A DNA stretch of 7,913 bases from an uncultured Mucilaginibacter sp. (lineage in GTDB: Bacteria; Bacteroidota; Bacteroidia; Sphingobacteriales; Sphingobacteriaceae): contig NZ_CAMLHX010000090.1 of assembly GCF_946479965.1 (NCBI RefSeq), positions 1 through 7,913 on the forward strand, read 5' to 3'. Made by a program: the position numbers and the translations under genes. How positions within the stretch are numbered: the first letter of the stretch is position 1; the number at the start of each line of letters is the position of its first letter. Below, piece after piece: positions 1 to 6,958 of this stretch. Below the pieces are notes generated by a model. That model was not told the DNA's origin and made no database searches. It saw only the letters and a program-made list of their open reading frames with translations.

Positions 1-874
1 CCAACTCTCCGCTATTGTTAAATAGTTTACCTGTTATGTTTGTTCCTTTGCCATCGGCAGATAATGCTTTAATGCCCACCCGGCCAGCAATACCAGCTAC
101 CATGTTACCGCCTTCAGGTAAAAACTGCACATCTGTCTCTTCGGGGCGGCTTATTTTTACGGGGACAGCCAATTCACCGCTTCCGGCGAACTGTGCTGTT
201 AAGCTAATGGATGGGGTGATCACATCCTTAGGTATTGTAAAGTTAAATTGGATCTTGCCGTCGTTGCCGGTTGTTAGCTTATTTTTTGAGAGGTTTTTTT
301 TGCCATTCATCACTTTTAAGTCGACATCCTTAAAAGCCTGTATCCTGCCGTCCAGGTTGCTGAACAATAATTCGCCCTCCATTTTATCTCCCGCCTGTTT
401 AAAAGCCGCGTTGATGAGTATGGGGTTATTGGCTGCTGATATGCTGATGTTTTTCTTAAATATGTAATCTTCGCCAAAGTTGCGCATCCAGTTGGTGTAG
501 GCCCGCAATGTGTAATTACCATGTGGTATTTCTACACTGTCCAGTACTATATCTCCCCATGTCAGCCCATTCTCTACCGGCACCATTATGCGTTTTGCGG
601 GTTTGCCTGCCGCGTCATCCAACTCTACGTATAGCAAACCGCTGCGGGCGGATGCCTTAAGGTAATCGGCATCTAATAAATAGGCTTTAAACCTTAAAGT
701 ATCGCCTTGGATGTAATAGGGTTTGTCTGTTTGCAGGTAGAGTTTCTCTATGGGCTTAAGCTCGCGGAGTGCCGACAACGCGGATATACCGCTGGCTAAT
801 TGCTTGGCTGGAACGCGCTGCGCACTGGCGGTGAAAATTAAACACAAAAAGAATATGAAGAGTGATAAACGCAA
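1..874 (-). CDS. Alpha-2-macroglobulin MG2-type secreted protein, N-terminal part (runs off left edge)
   Basis: The frame is open from about 952 down to position 1, so only the first 291 residues are visible. There is no in-frame ATG; the best start is TTG at 874-872, which gives a clean Sec signal peptide (residues 1-19, hydrophobic FIFFLCLIF, then ASA-Q). An MG-like beta-sandwich follows at about 40-145, with the family signature KLYLQTDKPYYIQGDTLRF at 44-62 and the PHGNYTLRAYTNW segment at 117-129. A second MG-like domain spans about 150-245. The FLPEGGNMV...RVGIKA motif begins at about 251 and recurs in the full-length proteins at 2458-4833 and 4833-6944. Family relatives in Bacteroidota are usually several hundred residues longer and often carry a TonB-plug-like segment; neither can be checked here. 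The gene begins 46 nt after a terminator hairpin, so its promoter is unclear. Family assignment is good; biochemical role (surface or periplasmic, perhaps with a TonB-dependent system) is unknown. Confidence 0.85.
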   Translation of the reverse strand, partial: MRLSLFIFFLCLIFTASAQRVPAKQLASGISALSALRELKPIEKLYLQTDKPYYIQGDTLRFKAYLLDADYLKASARSGLLYVELDDAAGKPAKRIMVPVENGLTWGDIVLDSVEIPHGNYTLRAYTNWMRNFGEDYIFKKNISISAANNPILINAAFKQAGDKMEGELLFSNLDGRIQAFKDVDLKVMNGKKNLSKNKLTTGNDGKIQFNFTIPKDVITPSISLTAQFAGSGELAVPVKISRPEETDVQFLPEGGNMVAGIAGRVGIKALSADGKGTNITGKLFNNSGEL

Positions 875-913
875 TGTGTATTGAATAAGAGATTTATCAT
901 TAGATATTTTGGG

Positions 914-949
914 AAGAATAAGAAGCCGCCGATGTGTAGGCGGCTTCTT
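914..949 (-). terminator. Intrinsic terminator of the small peptide gene
   Basis: A perfect 11-bp inverted repeat (AAGAAGCCGCC / GGCGGCTTCTT, 920-930 with 939-949) surrounds an 8-nt loop. On the minus strand the stem begins 7 nt after the TAA stop of the peptide gene, and its distal arm runs into T-rich sequence (TTCTTATTCTT). The T-tract is interrupted, so some readthrough into the MG2-type gene starting at 874 is possible. On the plus strand it is followed only by a short TTTA and no plus-strand gene precedes it. Confidence 0.75.
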
Positions 950-956
950 TTAGAAT

Positions 957-1181
957 TTATGAATGCCACTGCCAAGGGTAGCCGAGATACGTACAAGAAT
1001 ACATGGTACCGCCAATACAACCCCAATTGTCCGCAAAAAAGTATCCATATTGAGGGTCACAATCACCTGGTTGAATGTCACATGGGCTGCCACCGCCACC
1101 GCCACCGTAGCCTCCTTTAATTTCTCTCAATTGTTCTTTGTTGAGCATGTCTTTGCCCTCCAATTTTAACATTTTCTTCAT
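957..1181 (-). CDS. Double-glycine leader, cysteine-containing bacteriocin-like / RiPP precursor peptide
   Basis: The product is a 74-aa peptide. Residues 1-24 look like a Bacteroidota leader: Lys-rich start, amphipathic LNKEQLREIK, then Gly23-Gly24, the usual cut site of C39-type peptidase transporters. The predicted core is 50 aa: Tyr25, a run of six glycines (26-31), then SPCDIQPGDCDP, an aromatic middle, and Cys at 34, 41, 55 and 63, ending in aromatic PWQWHS. Four cysteines would allow two disulfides or thioether/radical-SAM modification; the sequence does not say which. In-frame ATGs also occur at codons 4 (1172) and 12 (1148); the first is preferred because the whole leader matches the usual length. 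The gene is preceded by A-rich AACTTAAA and has no Shine-Dalgarno. It has its own terminator at 920-949 and a palindrome about 80 nt upstream. No transporter, peptidase or modification enzyme is in the window. Family type is fairly sure; antibacterial or signalling activity is not shown. Confidence 0.75.
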   Translation of the reverse strand: MKKMLKLEGKDMLNKEQLREIKGGYGGGGGGSPCDIQPGDCDPQYGYFFADNWGCIGGTMYSCTYLGYPWQWHS

Positions 1182-1259
1182 TTTAAGTTTAGATAATTTT
1201 GCCTCTATTATCGGGTTGCGGCATTTCCCTATCCTGTTTTACCGAAGGCAAGCATCTTC

Positions 1260-1277
1260 ATTTGTTGGCCAACAAAT
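1260..1277. promoter_or_regulatory. Perfect 18-bp palindrome, candidate operator upstream of the peptide gene
   Basis: ATTTGTTGGCCAACAAAT is identical to its reverse complement. It is centred about 88 nt upstream of the peptide gene's ATG, in an otherwise AT-rich non-coding stretch. On the minus strand its left half overlaps AATATTTG (1280-1273), one base away from the Bacteroidota -7 consensus TAnnTTTG, so a bound dimer could block or recruit polymerase there. No clear -33 TTG element was found at the right spacing, so promoter placement is weak. The site has no spacer and no T-tract, which argues against a terminator. The regulator is unknown. Confidence 0.45.
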
Positions 1278-1619
1278 ATTTTTATAATAAAAATGTATTT
1301 AATAATTAAAGGGATCTCTTAACATATGCGTTAACTAAAACGATTGCGAAAAAAGCGTTTATGTAAAAAAGTGATTTTAGAGAGTGGTTGATGCGATAAT
1401 GAAAAATTAGGTTATATAATTGGTTTATAAATATAAATACAAATACTTAACATCCACAAGTACTTTTAAGTCAGTTTTTTAGATCGCTATTTTGGTATGC
1501 CACAGTTAATACCGATTATGGCATCCTATAATAAAAAAGCTTTGCTTTTCATGTCGAAGGGTGCAAAGAAGTTAGCACCGGCGCGTTGCATAATAATGTA
1601 TTCCAAAACACATTTAAAC

Positions 1620-1647
1620 AAAAAAAGCCACCCTTTGCAGGATGGCT
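1620..1647 (-). terminator. Intrinsic terminator of the MG/CBM9-like operon
   Basis: On the minus strand, AGCCA-T-CCT pairs with AGG-G-TGGCT around the 4-nt loop GCAA (outer stem 5 bp, one mismatch, inner stem 3 bp; 1626-1647), followed directly by a run of Ts (1626-1620). It lies 57 nt after the stop codon of the CBM9-like gene at 1705 and faces the right way to end that operon. Confidence 0.8.
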
Positions 1648-1704
1648 CGTATTTCTTGAATATAGTGATACCCCTTGCCTTGCTATTGGATCTGATGCGT
1701 ATAC

Positions 1705-2454
1705 TTACTCCATCTTATATTTCGTCCAAAAATCTACCGTAGGCGTTAACTCTTCTACCATGCCAGCGGTGGCCCCAAAACTACCACCTGGTGACTGTCC
1801 CGGGTTATTGTTAGCAGCATTACTTCTGGAAACTATTATCGCCTGTGCTTGTTTGGTTTTTTCGAGGCCGTTTACTTTGATATTAAAGGCAAGCTCCTTA
1901 GTTGCCAAACTCTCTTTAAACAAAATCAGCGGGATGGCGGCTTCGTAAACAAGATAGCCGGCTTCATCATAACCAATCCCCACCTTAATGCCAAAGGGGT
2001 TTACCGTACTTAAATATTCATCAGTAATATCTTTAAATCCGGCCACCTTTATTTTTCGGTTCTTTGAGAGGGCTGCCTGAGCCGAGATTTGCTCCGGGAA
2101 AAGATTTAAGTATTCCTGGCTGTCGCCTTTCTCTCCTACCGGAAATGTAATGGCGTATTCCGTCTTTTTTTTGCCGTGCGTATCCATGCTTAAAGTAACC
2201 CCGGCACCCAATATGCTACTTTGCCTGGCACCATCATTTGTTTTTAACACAACAAAAAGGTTATCCTTATCATAACTTATAATATAACTAAGTTTAGCCT
2301 TTCCATTTAAAGTAAAAAGGTCTTTACCCCACTCGGCGCTATTGCCGTCGATAATAACCCCTGCCGGAGATTGTTTTACCACAGGAGTTTGGGCAGTGCA
2401 AAAACCGTAAAGCAGTATAGAAGGGATGAATGCTAATAAATGTGTTTTTGTCAT
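1705..2454 (-). CDS. Secreted CBM9/DOMON-like protein
   Basis: A 249-aa exported protein with a signal peptide at residues 1-21 (cleavage near CTA-Q). Residues about 31-210 look like the CBM9-like sugar-binding/DOMON fold: the opening VIIDGNSAEWGKDLF (33-47), then ISYDKDNLFVVLKTND (59-74), a beta-rich GVTLSMDTHGKKKTEYAITF segment (85-104), and a later AAIPLILF...LAFNIKVNGLEK stretch (172-199). A short Asn/Pro/Gly-rich linker (212-227) precedes the C-terminal DFWTKYKME. In catalytic proteins this module binds sugar ends or haem; here it stands alone, so ligand and function cannot be assigned. Cys19 is in the signal peptide but preceded by YGF, a poor lipobox, so a lipoprotein is unlikely. The ATG is 3 nt after the stop of the upstream MG-like gene, and the terminator at 1620-1647 follows, so it is the last gene of the operon. 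Confidence 0.75.
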   Translation of the reverse strand: MTKTHLLAFIPSILLYGFCTAQTPVVKQSPAGVIIDGNSAEWGKDLFTLNGKAKLSYIISYDKDNLFVVLKTNDGARQSSILGAGVTLSMDTHGKKKTEYAITFPVGEKGDSQEYLNLFPEQISAQAALSKNRKIKVAGFKDITDEYLSTVNPFGIKVGIGYDEAGYLVYEAAIPLILFKESLATKELAFNIKVNGLEKTKQAQAIIVSRSNAANNNPGQSPGGSFGATAGMVEELTPTVDFWTKYKME

Positions 2455-2457
2455 ATT

Positions 2458-4833
2458 TTATTTAATTACGTTAAGGGATGTCTTACCATAGACTACACTA
2501 CTGGCTGTTTTTCCCTGTACAATTATTTTAAAATCGCCCGTTATGTCACTTGTATAAAATGTGATCTCTGTTTCAATACCGGGCAGTAATTTTTGCTGAT
2601 GTTTCCAAAACAGGGTGGATAAGTATTGTGGTTCTGTAATTGGCGCTAAGTCTATTTTAAACGTCGGCATTTTTTGCTGAATGCCATTTACCCGGAGCAC
2701 ATATTTTTGTTTCTGATCTTTAAATATTAAAACGTTAGTGAAATTGGTAACCGTTCCGTCACCGTTCCTGATACTACCCTTAAATGACGTACTGCTTTGG
2801 TTGTTTATTTCAGCACCGCCTAAAGTACCGTAAAACTGATCGTCTTTCTGAGCTTTTATATTAACCTCTTTTAGTTTAATGGCATGTTTCTTATCCGGCA
2901 AATATAAATACTGCGTACTACCTTGCGCATTTTTTAAACTATGGGGCGCCAGGCCAGCTGCCAATTGCTGGTTGTTTGTGCTATAAGCATCACTTAAATA
3001 GATGCCGTAATTTTTAGCGTCATCATCAGATACCATAAAAATCAACTGAGCTGCAGAGTCTGTTTTGAGATCATCATTAACCAATACAAATTTTCCGGCA
3101 TTGTCTGTAGTAACCAGCCGGGACGGGTTGGCGGTATTAAAAAGCGTTACAGGTTTAGTAAGCGCCTTGCCCAGATACGTAACTCTGCCGGTAAAAGCTA
3201 TGTCGCTGTATTGTGGCGCTAAACCTGTAGGGACAACCGTAATAACATCCGTATCGTTGTATCTTCCCCAGGTGTTAACTAATAACTGGGCTTCAAGTTG
3301 CTCTTTGGCCGCTTTGCTTTGAAGCGAATGATCATCCGGTAATAACACATCCGGTAATTTGTTTTTCCAGTAAAAATAGTCTGCTATATTATTAGCCGTG
3401 TTAGCCGCTACACGGTTTGCCTGAACACCGGCTACTGACACGTCGGCTTGCTCAGCATCAGGCGAACTAAGTTTTAACTTGACTGTAACTTTTTGACGGG
3501 TGGCATATTGAGGTTTATCGGTAGTAATATTAACGATCGGACGTGTGCCATAGTGCGAAAAGAATAGTCTGTCGGCAAGTCGTCGCCCGGTGCTATCAAG
3601 CAATATTAATTGTGAAATACCGGCAGGTACATCCCTTAAAACAAAAGCCAAACGTTTATAACCCGGCTGCAAAGTTACCGGTGTGTTAAAAAACACTTCG
3701 TTAAAATTGTGACCTATTAAATATACCTTCTGATTTTGCAAACTTTTTATTGTAACCAGTAACGTATCATTAACCAATCCGTTTTGCAGCGATAATATCG
3801 GGCTCCTATCTATTGGTTGCGGAAGCGAGTATACTGTATCTGTGTGTCCGTATAGCTTTATTGAATATGTAGTACCAGCTAAAGGCGTTAAATCAAAAAC
3901 TCCTCCGCCATTAGCGTCAGTAGTTATGGTATCAATTACTGTGTTGTTTTTATAAAGAAATCCGGTTACCCCCAGGGGTGCACCGGTGGCTGTTTTAGCC
4001 TGCCAACCCACGCGACTTTGCAGATTGCTTACCAAATTGCCGCCTTCGGGATAAAATTTTATTGTCGGTTTTAATTTGCGCGCAGGTAAATTGATGCTAA
4101 GCTCTGTAGATTTGTTTTGGTACCATACCTGCGCAGATAACTTGCTGTTACCTTCTATCAATGCTACGGAAGGGATTGAAAAATTATAAACACCGCCTTT
4201 TGTTTTTCCAAAACCTTTTACAACCGGGCGGGAAGCATCGCCCACGTAATAGTTTATCTGAAATTCCGGCGCAGGTACACCTTTTTTTAGTGAGGAAGGC
4301 AAATTGTTAAAATTCACGTTCAGCATCACCTTTTGTTGAGCTAAGCTCACTGATGTATCAACAGCGCTAAGCGTGGCCACAAACTCAGGTTCGTTTGCCG
4401 AGCGTATGGTTACAGGCGCTTTATATACAATATCGGGTTGTTTGTTTTTCAGCAGGTTGGTAATAACAATAAATGTGTAATTGCCCGGCGGTGCAGAATC
4501 AGGTATTACTGCCTTTCCAAAAGCTATACCGTTGGTCATTACACAACGGCTTTCTAAAACAACAGTCCTGTCAAGATCGTTAACCATAGCTACCGACATT
4601 GTATTGTACATAGATGCGTCCTCGGCATTTAACAGATAACCCGTAAACCACACGTTCTCATTGTTTGCATAAACGGTTTTATCAAAATGTACAAATAACA
4701 CAGACGATTTATTACCGGCGCTGTATACTTTGATTTTACGTTCTACGCTATCCTGCATAACATTATTTGTTTGCGCGGATAAAGACAGGGGTGGTCCTAT
4801 CAACAGAAAGAATATGTATAATGACCTTAACAT
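2458..4833 (-). CDS. MG-like (alpha-2-macroglobulin-type) secreted protein with TonB-plug-like segment
   Basis: A 791-aa exported protein; signal peptide about 1-20 (SLSA-Q). It shows a first MG-like domain (about 43-143) with SVLFVHFDKTVYANNENVWF (44-63); a second MG-like domain (about 150-250); the KFYPEGGNLVSNLQSRVGWQAK block (259-280); further beta-rich domains, including DSTGRRLADRLFF (413-425) and DKPQYATRQKVTVKLKL (439-455); a plug-like linker with LKEVNIKAQK (654-663); and a C-terminal module, STLFWKHQ...ITFYTSDITGDFKIIVQG (739-774), which resembles the A2M-domain pattern (FW, then a beta strand with G-x-x-x-I-x-V). The only cysteine is Cys97, so no thioester (CxEQ) exists. No beta-barrel follows the plug-like part. 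The first base of its ATG is the last base of the preceding gene's TAA (TAATG), pointing to translational coupling. It is homologous along its length to the 703-aa neighbour but keeps the second MG domain. Role inferred only: envelope or surface protein, perhaps protease- or ligand-binding. Confidence 0.8.
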   Translation of the reverse strand: MLRSLYIFFLLIGPPLSLSAQTNNVMQDSVERKIKVYSAGNKSSVLFVHFDKTVYANNENVWFTGYLLNAEDASMYNTMSVAMVNDLDRTVVLESRCVMTNGIAFGKAVIPDSAPPGNYTFIVITNLLKNKQPDIVYKAPVTIRSANEPEFVATLSAVDTSVSLAQQKVMLNVNFNNLPSSLKKGVPAPEFQINYYVGDASRPVVKGFGKTKGGVYNFSIPSVALIEGNSKLSAQVWYQNKSTELSINLPARKLKPTIKFYPEGGNLVSNLQSRVGWQAKTATGAPLGVTGFLYKNNTVIDTITTDANGGGVFDLTPLAGTTYSIKLYGHTDTVYSLPQPIDRSPILSLQNGLVNDTLLVTIKSLQNQKVYLIGHNFNEVFFNTPVTLQPGYKRLAFVLRDVPAGISQLILLDSTGRRLADRLFFSHYGTRPIVNITTDKPQYATRQKVTVKLKLSSPDAEQADVSVAGVQANRVAANTANNIADYFYWKNKLPDVLLPDDHSLQSKAAKEQLEAQLLVNTWGRYNDTDVITVVPTGLAPQYSDIAFTGRVTYLGKALTKPVTLFNTANPSRLVTTDNAGKFVLVNDDLKTDSAAQLIFMVSDDDAKNYGIYLSDAYSTNNQQLAAGLAPHSLKNAQGSTQYLYLPDKKHAIKLKEVNIKAQKDDQFYGTLGGAEINNQSSTSFKGSIRNGDGTVTNFTNVLIFKDQKQKYVLRVNGIQQKMPTFKIDLAPITEPQYLSTLFWKHQQKLLPGIETEITFYTSDITGDFKIIVQGKTASSVVYGKTSLNVIK

Positions 4834-6944
4834 TATTGCACTTTTTTATCGTCAGGTTTAACTTCAAAGCTCGCTTCGCCGTAGGTAACATCTTTGCCGG
4901 CTGCTCCTTGTACAATTATTTTGAACCTTCCGGTTATATCGCTTGTGTAAAAAGACACTACGGCATCGTCGTCTGATGAAACTTTTAGCTGATGCTTCCA
5001 AAAAATGGTGGATACATATTCGTTTCCCAGGGGGCTCTTCATTTCATAGTCCGCGGGATAAAATTCTGCCGCTTCGTATATCCCGGCAAAGCCATGCTCA
5101 CTGATACCGCCACAACCGGGGTATGTATTTTTCTTGCCGTTTATATAATAAACCTCTCCTTTTACGCCGGGCCTGTTGTTTGGGTCATCGCGATGATTCG
5201 GACAATTCAAAATATCATAAAGGCACACATAATCACCGCAAATATTAGCTATTATACCTTTGCCCTTAGGTGATCTGATATTGGCCTCGGACAGTACAAT
5301 ACCGGAGTTAGCAGGTAAGGGGCTATAATTGTCATAAGCCGCCATGGCATACTGCTGCGGCCGAAAACGGTCCTTCAGTTTTTCGTTTATTTCAAGGTAG
5401 GGGTCTAATAGAAATACCCGGTATTGCTTGCTGTTGCGTTGATCAACAGCAAAGTTTATCTTTTTCCCGGCAGGTGATACCAGGTCAGAATCCTTCAACG
5501 AAAAAACGCCGTTGGCAAAAGTTGTGAACCTGGCAGTAGGTTTATTCAGGTTGATCACCGCTACGGGTTGCTTTAGCTCCATGTCGTTTCGGTAAACCCT
5601 GCCTTTAAATTCTATATGATCATATATATGCGCGGTATCCGTGACTTTAGCTTGCAATGCATCTGCCCATGTATATCGTTTCCAGCCTTTTATAAGCAAT
5701 TCTGTTTCTAACGATGCAGGATCTGTCGCGGCGTTCTCCAAATCGTTCTGAAGATATACATAGTCATCTATTTTACGCTGTTTTTTTGGTTCGATCCTTT
5801 TTTCCTCAACACAGGCAATTGACACCGTTCCGGTATCTGATCTTCCGGCGAGCCTTATCTTTACATTAACTTTTTGTCTTTTAGTGTAGGTGTTATTATC
5901 TGTAGTTATTTGCGGGACCACCTTACGGTTATAATGGGCAAAAAATGTTCGCTCTGCATAAGGGCGACCAACGCTATCTACCAATGTAAGTTGCGTTAAA
6001 CCCTTCGGCACATTGGTCAATGATAAAGTTATACTGCTTTCTGTAGCTGCTGATATAGGAACAACAAAAAAAGTATTGCCGTAGTTATGGCAGACTATGT
6101 ATAGCTTTTGACGTGTAACGTTTTTGATCGTTACAAACAATGAATCATTAACAACGGCTTTTTTTAGTGCTATAGCTGCGCTTTGTGCTAACACAGCCGG
6201 CAGCTTGTAAATGGTTTGCCCCCCATTGTACAGTTTTAAATAATAGTTATGGCCATAAGCGGGTTTAAGCATAAACTTACCTTGCCCTGTCAAATCCGGT
6301 TCTACTGTATCAATTACCTTATCCCCGTCATACAACATTGCGGTTAAAGCTTGGGGGGCTCCGGTTGGAGTTTTAGCTTCCCAGCCAATTACGCCGCGTA
6401 AACTATTTACCATGCTCCCGCTCTCGGGATAAAAACGGATGTTTGTTGTGATTGAAACAGTTTTTTCTGCTGCATTTCCTATTGGTGTTGCCGTATTATT
6501 ACCCGCTTTCTTTATGGTTATGGATTGTGTAAACACAACATCTATATGCCCATCAACCATATTATCGGTATAAGCTATAAACGTGTAGTTTCCCCCACGG
6601 ACAGAATCGGGTATAACAGTATTACCAAATGAGCTGCCATTTTTTATAACAAATTTGTCCTGCAAAATTACCGACTTGTCATCGTCATTAACCAACATTA
6701 ATGCTAAGGTTTTATATCGGGCCTTGTTAACCGCCCCATGTAAATAGGCCGTAAACCATACATTATCGTTATTGGTATAAATGGTTTTATCAAAATGGAC
6801 AAACAGCACAGTGCGTTGCTTTTTGATGCCGTATAATCTTACCTTTTCCTTTAGGCTATCTACATTAAAAAACGACTGTGACCTGGCCGGCAGAAAAAAC
6901 GCTGATAACAATAGGCAACTTATGATATGTTTATAATTGATCAT
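4833..6944 (-). CDS. MG-like secreted protein, shorter paralogue with cysteine-rich plug-like segment
   Basis: A 703-aa exported protein; signal peptide about 1-22 (ARS-Q). The first MG-like domain (about 45-145) carries TVLFVHFDKTIYTNNDNVWF (45-64), nearly identical to the 791-aa neighbour. The second MG domain of that neighbour is missing: residue 145 is followed by a short Ala/Thr/Asn linker, then RFYPESGSMV...VIGWEAK at 170-191. Later beta-rich domains match (DSVGRPYAERTFF 323-335, KGRVYRNDMELKQPVAVINL 447-466). The plug-like linker SEANIRSPK (552-560) leads into a segment with four cysteines (569, 574, 581, 611; CGDYVCLYDILNCPNH), absent from the neighbours. The end, STIFWKHQ...VSFYTSDITGRFKIIVQG (645-680), is shared. 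No CxEQ thioester. It starts 14 nt after the preceding gene with no Shine-Dalgarno, as is normal in this phylum. Probable duplication with the 791-aa gene; function unknown beyond MG-like envelope protein. Confidence 0.8.
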   Translation of the reverse strand: MINYKHIISCLLLSAFFLPARSQSFFNVDSLKEKVRLYGIKKQRTVLFVHFDKTIYTNNDNVWFTAYLHGAVNKARYKTLALMLVNDDDKSVILQDKFVIKNGSSFGNTVIPDSVRGGNYTFIAYTDNMVDGHIDVVFTQSITIKKAGNNTATPIGNAAEKTVSITTNIRFYPESGSMVNSLRGVIGWEAKTPTGAPQALTAMLYDGDKVIDTVEPDLTGQGKFMLKPAYGHNYYLKLYNGGQTIYKLPAVLAQSAAIALKKAVVNDSLFVTIKNVTRQKLYIVCHNYGNTFFVVPISAATESSITLSLTNVPKGLTQLTLVDSVGRPYAERTFFAHYNRKVVPQITTDNNTYTKRQKVNVKIRLAGRSDTGTVSIACVEEKRIEPKKQRKIDDYVYLQNDLENAATDPASLETELLIKGWKRYTWADALQAKVTDTAHIYDHIEFKGRVYRNDMELKQPVAVINLNKPTARFTTFANGVFSLKDSDLVSPAGKKINFAVDQRNSKQYRVFLLDPYLEINEKLKDRFRPQQYAMAAYDNYSPLPANSGIVLSEANIRSPKGKGIIANICGDYVCLYDILNCPNHRDDPNNRPGVKGEVYYINGKKNTYPGCGGISEHGFAGIYEAAEFYPADYEMKSPLGNEYVSTIFWKHQLKVSSDDDAVVSFYTSDITGRFKIIVQGAAGKDVTYGEASFEVKPDDKKVQ

Positions 6945-6958
6945 TTAGGGTGAGGACT

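Larger units (their letters stand above)
1182..1704. other. Gene-free AT-rich intergenic stretch
   Basis: No credible gene was found on either strand; open frames here are short or run through the terminator at 1620-1647 into antisense of the CBM9-like gene. It holds, from right to left, that terminator, the AT-richest part (about 1277-1480, with short AAATAC-type repeats at 1434-1446), the 18-bp palindrome at 1260-1277, and the leader region of the peptide gene. A spaced inverted repeat ATGCCA/TGGCAT (1497-1502 with 1519-1524, 16-nt loop) and CTTTGC/GCAAAG (about 1540-1568) are weak and may be chance. A promoter for the peptide gene must lie somewhere here. Confidence 0.6.

Noticed and set aside
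15..467. Plus-strand open frame of 150 codons
   Set aside because: It is antisense to the clear MG2-type reading frame, has low-complexity Leu/Pro/Ser composition and no family features.
838..1026. Minus-strand 62-codon frame including the ATG at 900
   Set aside because: It runs through the terminator hairpin and ends within the signal-peptide region of the real gene; no family features. The ATG at 900 only matters if a frameshift exists.
1146..1161. GGAGG followed 8 nt later by ATG at 1148, as the true start of the peptide
   Set aside because: Bacteroidota rarely depend on Shine-Dalgarno, and the upstream residues (MKKMLKLEGKD) fit a normal leader, so the longer form is preferred; the shorter start is not excluded.
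881..1169. Plus-strand frames opposite the peptide gene
   Set aside because: Both are antisense to a gene with a recognisable leader, and the one starting at 881 crosses the terminator hairpin.
1497..1524. Inverted repeat ATGCCA/TGGCAT with 16-nt loop
   Set aside because: Six base pairs around a long loop in AT-rich DNA is within chance, and no T-tract or gene start is nearby.
1497..1948. Plus-strand frames of 81 and 120 codons in the intergenic region
   Set aside because: They run through the operon terminator and into the antisense strand of the CBM9-like gene.
2397..2403. Lipoprotein signal at Cys19 of the CBM9-like protein
   Set aside because: The residues before the cysteine (YGF) do not fit a lipobox; a normal signal peptidase I site CTA-Q follows.
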